Shown here: piece by piece, positions 57,199-64,000 of the stretch
Layout: the number at the start of each line of letters is the position of its first letter
Numbering within the stretch: the first letter of the stretch is position 1
DNA from: Favolaschia claudopus
Taxonomy: Eukaryota; Basidiomycota; Agaricomycetes; Agaricales; Mycenaceae
Length of the DNA: 64,000 nucleotides
Direction of reading: 5' to 3'
Assembly: GCA_037176885.1 (NCBI GenBank)
Contig: JAWWNJ010000130.1
Location: 186,001-250,000, forward strand
Translations under genes and position numbers: made by a program
Notes under the pieces: model-generated
Database searches by the model: none
What the model saw: the letters and a program-made list of their open reading frames with translations, nothing else
What the model was told of the DNA's origin: nothing

Positions 57199-57672
57199 TT
57201 AACATTGTGTTTGTCGAAGAGCTGATTGCAAGGAAAGTAACATAGCATCGTGAGACTGAAAACGAGTGTCGGCAAAAGCAAGTTGTTGTTCAAGAGTGAG
57301 GATTTGAGCAGATTTATCATCGATAGCACGTTGGAGGGTGTTGAAGGACAGGGCATGAGAGCTTTTTGCTGATTTACGGTCATTCTCCAATCGGCAAATA
57401 CGTTTGCGGCGGCGCGTAAGTTCCTCGCGAGAGCTAGTATCGACCTTCCGTTTCAGAGAGGTAAGAGACCGATTGGAAGCAGACAGGGCATCTTTTTTGG
57501 CTCGGAGAATGGTATTTCCATAGGAAAGGTGGTGGAAGTGGGAGCGGAGTTGCTGCAGATCAGCTGAGAGCTGGGAGATCGTCGCTTGTAATTGATCGAT
57601 TTGTGCATCTTTTTCGGCCAGTTGGGTCCGTAGATTCGCCTTCTTCCTCGGCCGATTCTTGGTATCTACCAT
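57199..57672 (-). CDS. Coiled-coil ORF next to copia 3' end
   Basis: 157 codons starting MVDTKNRPRKKANLRTQLAE, then regular heptads (KDAQIDQLQATISQLSADLQ) and a basic stretch (TRRRKRICRLENDRKSAK). It overlaps the end of the copia ORF by 7 bp in another frame. The long coiled coil is protein-like, but no domain is recognised and the start may simply follow copia sequence. It may be the N-terminal exon of another mobile-element gene. Confidence 0.4.
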   Translation of the reverse strand: MVDTKNRPRKKANLRTQLAEKDAQIDQLQATISQLSADLQQLRSHFHHLSYGNTILRAKKDALSASNRSLTSLKRKVDTSSREELTRRRKRICRLENDRKSAKSSHALSFNTLQRAIDDKSAQILTLEQQLAFADTRFQSHDAMLLSLQSALRQTQC

Positions 57673-59880
57673 GGGACGCGGGGGAGCACAATCTTCCCCT
57701 TCTCGACGCCGTCCCGGACGTGGTGGTAGCGCGTATCGATGTGTTTATTACGATTGTGAAAGACTTGATCATGAGCCATTATCCGCGCCGCGTCGTTGTC
57801 ACAGAAAATCGGGGTAGGTCCTGAGAGCGCCATCTCCATTCCACAGGCAAGCGACCTCGGCCAATACGCCTCGCGCGCCGCCTCGGACGCCGCGATGTAT
57901 TCGGCTTCGGTGGAAGAAGCGGCAACGACCCTTTGTTTCCGCGAGGCCCAGCCGGATCCCAGAGAGAACATATACCCCATGATAGATTTCCATTTCTCTG
58001 GATCGTTGGCGCAATCCAGAGCCAGGTTGCGCGTGCCCTTAAAATAACGGACCACACGGATTGCGCATTGCCAGAGGAATGTATCGTAGCAGTCCAGGAA
58101 TCCAGCGAGGGTGCTGACGGCCCAGGAGATGTCGGGGCGAGTACCGATGGCGATGTACATCAAGCTGCCGATGAGGGCTCTGTAGGGTATGAGCGCAAGG
58201 CGTTCTGCATCTTCGGGCGATGGGCGTTGGACGGTGTCAGGGCGGAAGAGGCGAAGTCTGGGTTCCATGGGAGTAGCGGCGGGATAAGCGTCGGTCTGGC
58301 GGAATTGAGCAATAACGCGGTCGATGAGGGCCGTTTGGGACAAGGCGATGGTGCGGCGTTCGGGGTCGCGGACGATCCGGATTCCAAGGCAGTAGTTGAT
58401 GTCGCCTAGGTCGGAAATGGTCCAGCGCGAGCGAAGTTGTTTCTTGAACCGTTCCGATTCGTTCCGCGATGAGGCTGCACACGCCATGTCGTCGACGTGG
58501 ATGACGACGATGGTGATTTTGCCGTCCGCCGTCCTGCGGTAATAAACGCACCACTCACATACCAACCGCCTGAATCCCCACCCCAACATCGCCGCATGCA
58601 ACTCCTTATTCCACAACCGCCCCGCCTGCTTCAGTCCGTATATCCCCTTCCACAGTTCCCACAACCAATCCTCCATCCCCTTCTCCTCGAAGTGCTTCGG
58701 TTGACGAGCGTATTGGCGTTCTTCCTCCGGGAGAGTGGCGTTGAGGAAGGCGGTTTTCACGTCGATTTGCTGAAGGTCCCAGCTGCGGGAAGCTGCGAGG
58801 TGGAGTAATGCGTGAAACGATTCCAGGCGGGCGGTGGGCGATGTCGTGTCGAAGAAGTCGCGGCCATGGACTTGCCGGAAGCCCTTTGCGCAACACCGAA
58901 CTTTGTGGCGGACAACGTTGCCGTTCATCTCGTGTTTGCGGACGTATACAGGGCGCAGGTCAAGGATCGTTTTATTAGCAGGGACGGCGGAAGGAGGAAC
59001 GAGCTTGAAAACACCCTGCTCACGGGGGGACTACAACTCTTCCCGCGTGCCTTCCATGCACTTCTCCGCGTCCGGCGCCGCCATTGCTTCGCTGTAGTTT
59101 CCGGGGTCGTCAGGAAATTCGACGTCGATGGGGTTCTCCGACAGGTATGCATTCAGCTCTCCCAACATCTTCCTCTCCTCACCGTCGTCATCCTCCGGCG
59201 TCCTCGCAATCTCTTCATCGTTCTCCCTCAACAAATCCAACTCCTCGTCTTCTCCTTACTTTTCGTACTCCGCAGCGGTGGCGAAAGGTCGCGGGGGTCG
59301 TCGTTCGGGAGTCGATCGTAGAGGTGGTTGGGGTACAGGTGGTGGTGGAGGTGGTGGTGGAGGTGATGGGGGAGCGGTCTCAACTGCGTCAGCGGGTAGA
59401 TCGGAGGATGTGAGAACGGGGTTCGAGGAGCTTTGATCGTCGGGGACCGTTGCCAGCGGTTCCGCGGGGATCTGTGGGAAGTCAACCATTTGAACACAAC
59501 AACTCAAGGTATTAACATTGACTAGTACTGGTGATTAATTGATTAATATTCACTACACCTGAGATGAATATGTACCCCTACATACTTTCACTGCATTCAG
59601 AGGCCGGCTCAACAGGGGGACTGGCGAGCATGTTCTGCCAGTCGGTCCTTATTCCACACAACCTTCACGACCTGTTCCACTCTCGATAAACCTGACGTTA
59701 ATGGAATGGAATACTTGCCCGGATGCACGGTGCCAAACCCGATAAGCTTTTGCGTTCGGTGCGTACCCAATGAGAACACATTCGTAAGACCTTGGGTTGT
59801 TGAGCTTCGGGTTGTGCGTTTCGATGAGGACAAACGCTCGGCAACCTATTTCGCGTAACTTCTATAATACCAAGCTTCAA
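57666..59880 (-). pseudogene. Ty1/copia Pol: integrase end, RT and RNase H, two in-frame stops
   Basis: 59870-59640 encodes NPKLNNPRSYECVLIGYAPN and KAYRVWHRASGQVFHSINV (integrase C-terminus). After an intron-like gap (59594-59470) a proline-rich linker follows. The core frame (58928-57666) has DLQQIDVKTAFLNA, GLKQAGRLWNKEL, VVIHVDDMACA (the YVDD-type catalytic box, here HVDDM), GSLMYIAIGTRPDIS and the RNase H part SSTEAEYIAASEA and NKHIDTRYHHVRD. In-frame stops are TAA near 59260 (after AAEYEK) and TAG near 59030 (after REEL). Gag, protease, most of integrase and LTRs are missing. RT motifs are intact, so the decay is young. Confidence 0.88.
59470..59594 (-). other. Intron-like segment shared with 51219-51297
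   Basis: On the minus strand it begins GTATGTAGGGGTACATATTC and ends TTCCCACAG, a good intron. About 80 bp (AACACAACAACTCAAG..TATT to CCCCTACATACTTT) recur at 51219-51297 in the element at 50758-51570. Confidence 0.5.
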
Positions 59881-59929
59881 GAAAGAGGGTAAATAAATAC
59901 AAGGCTAGCGAGATAAAAAAAAAAAAACA

Positions 59930-60636
59930 CATCTATATAAGAACCAAAGACTTCGTGTCTGGGAAAGGAACATTCGTATTGGCTGACCGCTAACAAAATG
60001 CCGTGAACCGCCCCACTTGGTGCGTCATTTTGTCGAGATGTTGATTTCGTGCCCCATGCTCCACGCCATCTCTCTGCACGATGTCAACCATGCCCGCGAC
60101 AACGGCCCGTCTTCGCCCATTGCTGCCCAAGACGCCCTCTATGACTCAGCCAGAGCCCTTTTTGCTTAGCAGAACAATGGAGCGCGAGGGGAATCTTGGC
60201 GAGCTGAGTGCAGTCAACGGTGCACCTGTGAGGATCAGAGCGAGCCCAGTTTCAAGAAAGAGTGGAAGGAATTTTTCCTTAGTCCGAGTCTGAACGGCGT
60301 TCAGCGGGCCAAAAAAAACGGAGGAAGAGAGAAGCAATGGTCGTTTGGTACGCAAGACTCGCGATCTGAGCTACATTGTGGACTTCGCACTGATTTCGCG
60401 GGCACATTCAGGCATTGGAAGACCTGTAAACTTGACACGATCATCGGCTCAACGAGCACGCCGGCAACGAGAGCTCGCTGGCGATATTGAGGATCTATTG
60501 GACATCAAGGGATATAAAGGTTGTCATAGGTCTCGAGCGCAAACGCTACGGCGGAGAGTTGAACAAGGGGAACGGCGGTACGTGTCCACCCAATTGGAGC
60601 TGTATTGTCTGCTTCTCTGGCATCCCGGTAAATAAA
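59930..60636 (+). CDS. Repeat gene R1, copy C (partial)
   Basis: TATA motif at 59933, then the leader and MPATTARLRPLLPKTPSMTQ, EREGNLGELSAVNG. The second conserved part at 60450-60580 reads RARRQRELAGDIEDLLDIKG and LRRRVEQGERR. The third part seen in copy B is missing after 60640. A 13-nt A run sits immediately upstream (about 59915-59928). Small deletions relative to copy B suggest decay. Function unknown. Confidence 0.4.
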
Positions 60637-60867
60637 TACCAGATCGACCGGTCTCTCTATGAACGATTGTCTTCATACGAGAGATCGGTTACCGGTCTAG
60701 ACCGGGTTCCCTTCTACCCTTCTAGGGATGTCATGAGACTCTGGGAAAAATCGGTCATTTCGAGGTCTAACAGGTACGGGTGCGAGACAACCGCTACACC
60801 GAGCAGATGAAAAGCATCTAACGATCAGTAGACCGGTGACCGTCTGTCTATGAAGCAAGCTGTCGCT

Positions 60868-63276
60868 ACCTTTTGGTATCAAGTAGCCATTATATATATC
60901 GTCTTCCATTGCGCGGTGTGGTACTCCTACAATAAACAGCTCGTTAATTAGCGCCAGGGCCGACGTTAAACTGCGGAGCACCTAGGGGAACAATAGGTAG
61001 CCACCTAAGGAGCTCTTTACAGACCGCCTCCACGTACGGCAGGGAAGCTCTGTCCTCAAATGTTGGCAGACGCTTTGTGCCGACTACAGTACAGCTCCGG
61101 ACAATCAAAGTCAACAATTTTATTTTCGGTCGAACCGCTATTTTCTGAACTTAGCTGAGTCCAGAAACGGATTCAGCACCCCAGAACAAGTCTAAAAACG
61201 ATTTTTCCTGAATTTTCCCACGACAAAATGGGTATGGCCAAATTTTTGGGCGGTTTGAACGAAATTGTGTGTACCTTTCTGGCCCCTCCAGACGAATGTT
61301 GACCCAGCCTTCATGGTTGCTGACCATCCAGAGGATACTATATGCAACTACTCTGGTCCCTCAGCCCTTTTTGCTTTGAGGAACCCGAAATTGGCAATGC
61401 CAAGGTGACAGGAGGTGACATATTTGTGACATGTTGTTACAAATGTCACAATGTTCCCACAAGTTCCCTCCTATTTTGTGACATAACGGCTCGTTGAATT
61501 TTCATTCTGAGTCCAGAAACAGACTCAGACAGTCGTAAAGAGCTCAAATCAATATTTTCGTGATTTTTCCTTGTAATTTGGGGGGTTTGGCCAAAATTTT
61601 GGCTACCCTCTACTAAGAATAGCGGATATCTCCCGAACAGCTCGATGAACTCTCACCAAAAAAATTCAGCAGGCTCCTGAGCTCGTTTCCTTTCGATTCC
61701 GATACATATCGGGGTCGTGGGAAAAGGTCGATAAATTTGTCGAGTTTGATTGTCCGGAGCTGTATCCATTTCCGCCTGTGCCGCGCGCTGTATGCACGGA
61801 TACTTAGCAGCAGCGAGGAAGTACGCCATCACAACAGAGACTGTCTATTGAGATCCCATTGAGATCCCAATGTGACAATAAATGAAAAGAATGTGAGAAG
61901 AACGCACTGTGTCGGCGCCCGCTAGACATTTGGTTCAGAAACTAGATCTTTGAAGGCTGCGAGAACGGCCTAACTTACCGCCGTAAAACGAGGCAGCAGA
62001 CCATTTGATTTCCTCTAGCGTGTTTGGTGATACGTCTCCGTCCTTCAACAAATCGGAAGTGAATGACTGTGCTGCTGTCTGTTCACTCTTCATGGAATTA
62101 TGTAGGAGCTTCTCACATCAAATTTTCCTGCTACTCACCATTTGGCTCTGAACGTATTCCAAGGGAATCTGTGCCATCTCTTCGATAGACTTTCGGTACC
62201 TCTCGGCTCGTCGCTTGAAGCCAGCTCCAGGAAACCTGGTGAATGGGGTAGATTAGATGATGTAGATTGATTCATGTAGAGTACGGGGGTCAGACCACAA
62301 AGGAATGTGTCGCACTTGCATAAATCAACTGAAAGTTTGCAAAGAAGAAAAATCGACGCACAAACTGGAATGAGATCCACAAGAAAGGCGCCTGGCCGGG
62401 GTGATTTCAGAAAATTCAAGGAGTGCCTGTTCACACTCAGTCGGGGTCGTATCATTGAACTTGGGTAATTAAACGAACTTTGTCAGCAAGGTCCACTAAA
62501 GAGTCGTTTCCATCCTCTTTGACCACGTATCCGTACGTGACCTTAAGAACTACAGCGCCGGCAGTTCTAAGGGCATTCATCAAGTTAGTGCTTGGATTGC
62601 ATTGGGACCATGACTCACTTTCTCGTAGCCTGTGTCTAGATCACTACACTGAGCTCAATACCTCAGAGATTAGCACCTACCATGTCAAAGCCCTCTGGGT
62701 TGCTTAAAACCCGCTTTAAGAACATATTTGCCTGATACTCCAGGCGTAGGATAGAAGTTCTCCATTTTTGTCCGATTACCAATGACCTGTGCTATAAGTT
62801 TACGGTAGGCCCTGAATCTAACAGAAATATGACTCTAATTTCTTTGGAATAGAAGACAGGTTTCTAACCGCGATCCATATCTTGCGCTACTCAAAACGCT
62901 TTCCCACCCACTGAGATTTGCCATGTGGAGAAGGGGTCGATCGGCGTTAACTTTCTTTTTTAACAGCTCGTCCGCAATGACTGGGTCATTCAATATGACA
63001 AAGGATTGACGATGAGCTTAACGCCAACGATACCACCTGTTAGAAATTCAAGATTGTCGTCAATGCTAAGCGTCCACTGAGATTACCATAGACTTCCGCC
63101 CAAGCCGAAAAGGTCTTCCAAGCATGACTACGTGGCATATCGAGGAGATTTCCGATGACAGGCCACCCTTTAGGGCCGGGAGGTAGAGGCGGGCTGCCTT
63201 GTCGGGTGTATAGATGGTACCACAGCGCAAGGGCAACAACACCAAACACCGCATCGAAAGTTGTGAGGACAAACAT
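60868..63276 (-). pseudogene. Cytochrome P450, decayed and interrupted
   Basis: Exon 1 (from ATG 63276) has a membrane anchor (FGVVALALWYHLYTR) and the hinge PPLPPGPKGWPVIGN. Later exons give VILNDPVIADELLKKK, SGWESVLSSARYGSR, QANMFLKRVLSNPEGFDM, GFKRRAERYRKSIEEM, TVSVVMAYFLAAAKYP (I-helix side), then after a [24 protein letters not shown] (K-helix ExxR) and GVPHRAMEDDIYNGYLIPKG. The class is a fungal multi-intron P450 (an ER monooxygenase). Frameshifts occur near 63020, 62740 and 62400. The heme-binding Cys region is absent, the gene being cut near 60868 before R1 copy C. Some 12 introns, as usual for basidiomycete P450s. Confidence 0.85.
61090..61764. mobile_element. 675-bp MITE inside a P450 exon
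   Basis: TA + CAGCTCCGGACAATCAAA and complement + TA. Interior carries a TGAGTCCAGAAAC motif twice (61158, 61510) and a short GTGACA hairpin (about 61410-61480). Removing the element and one TA leaves the P450 codons for EMDTVVGTK in frame, which confirms both borders and the TA target. Confidence 0.95.
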
Positions 63277-63524
63277 GTGGGCCAGAGGAAGACAAGAGGA
63301 AGAGGCAAGGAAGAGGGATCCGACGCTTCACAGGTTTTTATGTTGAATTTCCCGTGTCAAGAGAGCTGTCAAGAGGGGCCGATCATGGGAGCATGGAAGG
63401 GCTCTCATCAATCATCACAATGACAAGGCTATGGGGAATCCCCTGGAATCCCAGCTTGGCTTCGAAACTCCCATGAAGCTGAGAAGGTCATCGTTCTCAT
63501 CAAGTTCTCACACTGCTTTCGAAT

Positions 63525-63961
63525 AGGACCCCTGATAATAATACCCTTGGAGCCTAGCCCCCGGTCCGGACAAAAATTAAAGATTTTGGCCTCAAACCTA
63601 GGTTCCAACCGGACAAAAAATGGCCCTGGCGGCGGGGATGGCTAGGTTCTGGTCCGGACAAAATTCGTAAATTGGGACGGGTTCGGCCGACCGAAATTGG
63701 GCGGAAATTGCCTCTGTCGGGCGGAATCACGCTGAACGGGACGAGTTTGGGCGAAAACCGTCAGAAACAGCCGCTTAGGAGCAAAATTTGGGTTTTTACC
63801 GTCCTGGAAGCGAAAAATTGCCCTGTTTGGGCTATTACGTCATCGAAGGCCAGGTCTCGTCCGGACAAAAATCAAATTTTGGGCCTTGAAATCGTCCGGA
63901 CAAAAATTGACAAGTTGGCCGACCTTGGGACCTAGCCTCCAAAGGGATTATCAGGGGTCCT
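63525..63961. mobile_element. 437-bp hAT-type MITE
   Basis: Ends AGGACCCCTGATAAT and complement, perfect 8-bp TSD TTTCGAAT (63517-63524, 63962-63969). GGTCCGGACAAAAAT-like motifs repeat near both ends (63575, 63650, 63860, 63895). No ORF. Confidence 0.93.
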
Positions 63962-64000
63962 TTTCGAATCCACCCCAAGCGAGCTGCCGAAGCGTGCCGA

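Noticed and set aside
59031..59436. Plus-strand frames over the copia linker
   Set aside because: They are antisense shadows of the proline-rich copia linker on the minus strand.

Overview
The window looks like nuclear DNA of a filamentous basidiomycete, probably an Agaricomycete. Genes are cut by 45-65 nt introns with GTRNGT donors and YAG acceptors. The recognisable proteins (a long hAT transposase, a basidiomycete-type integrase-core protein, a transposase-exonuclease fusion, a fungal P450, PIF/Harbinger, copia and Helitron pieces) are of the kind common in mushroom-forming fungi. The region is gene-poor and transposon-rich: about two dozen terminal-inverted-repeat elements can be bounded by eye, several with target-site duplications (TSDs), and almost every coding region except the hAT transposase is broken. 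No rRNA gene, convincing tRNA gene or CRISPR array was seen.

1-15873: a 1,667-bp inverted repeat (1-1667 and 14207-15873, almost identical) encloses 12.5 kb. The right arm runs into an unknown basidiomycete-type ORF. Near the inner edges lies a second inverted pair (175 bp) that is part of an HMG-box gene. Between them sits a nest: a repeat gene copy (called R1 here) was split by a 6.2-kb hAT-type element (X, 4338-10529, 8-bp TSD); X holds two MITEs and, in its own right terminal repeat, an apparently intact autonomous hAT (6364-10489, perfect 8-bp TSD, 10 exons, about 965 aa).

15874-31400: a truncated EST1-like gene, two unrecognised multi-exon genes, an integrase-core gene with one in-frame stop and one frameshift, and several MITEs.

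31400-48450: mostly non-autonomous elements (hairpins, hAT-type, TA-flanked and a CATGA-rich type), R1 copy B, and a 3.9-kb decayed gene that joins a DDE-like transposase region to a WRN-like 3'-5' exonuclease domain.

48450-64000: Helitron helicase remnant fused to CCHC knuckles, a 46-nt G run, a gag-like ORF cut by a MITE, a rearranged Harbinger transposase, a copia element with two in-frame stops, R1 copy C, and a cytochrome P450 pseudogene interrupted by a TA-flanked MITE.

These genes do not form a pathway. The coherent theme is transposition: autonomous sources (hAT here; others decayed), many short elements that probably borrowed transposases, and host genes damaged by them.
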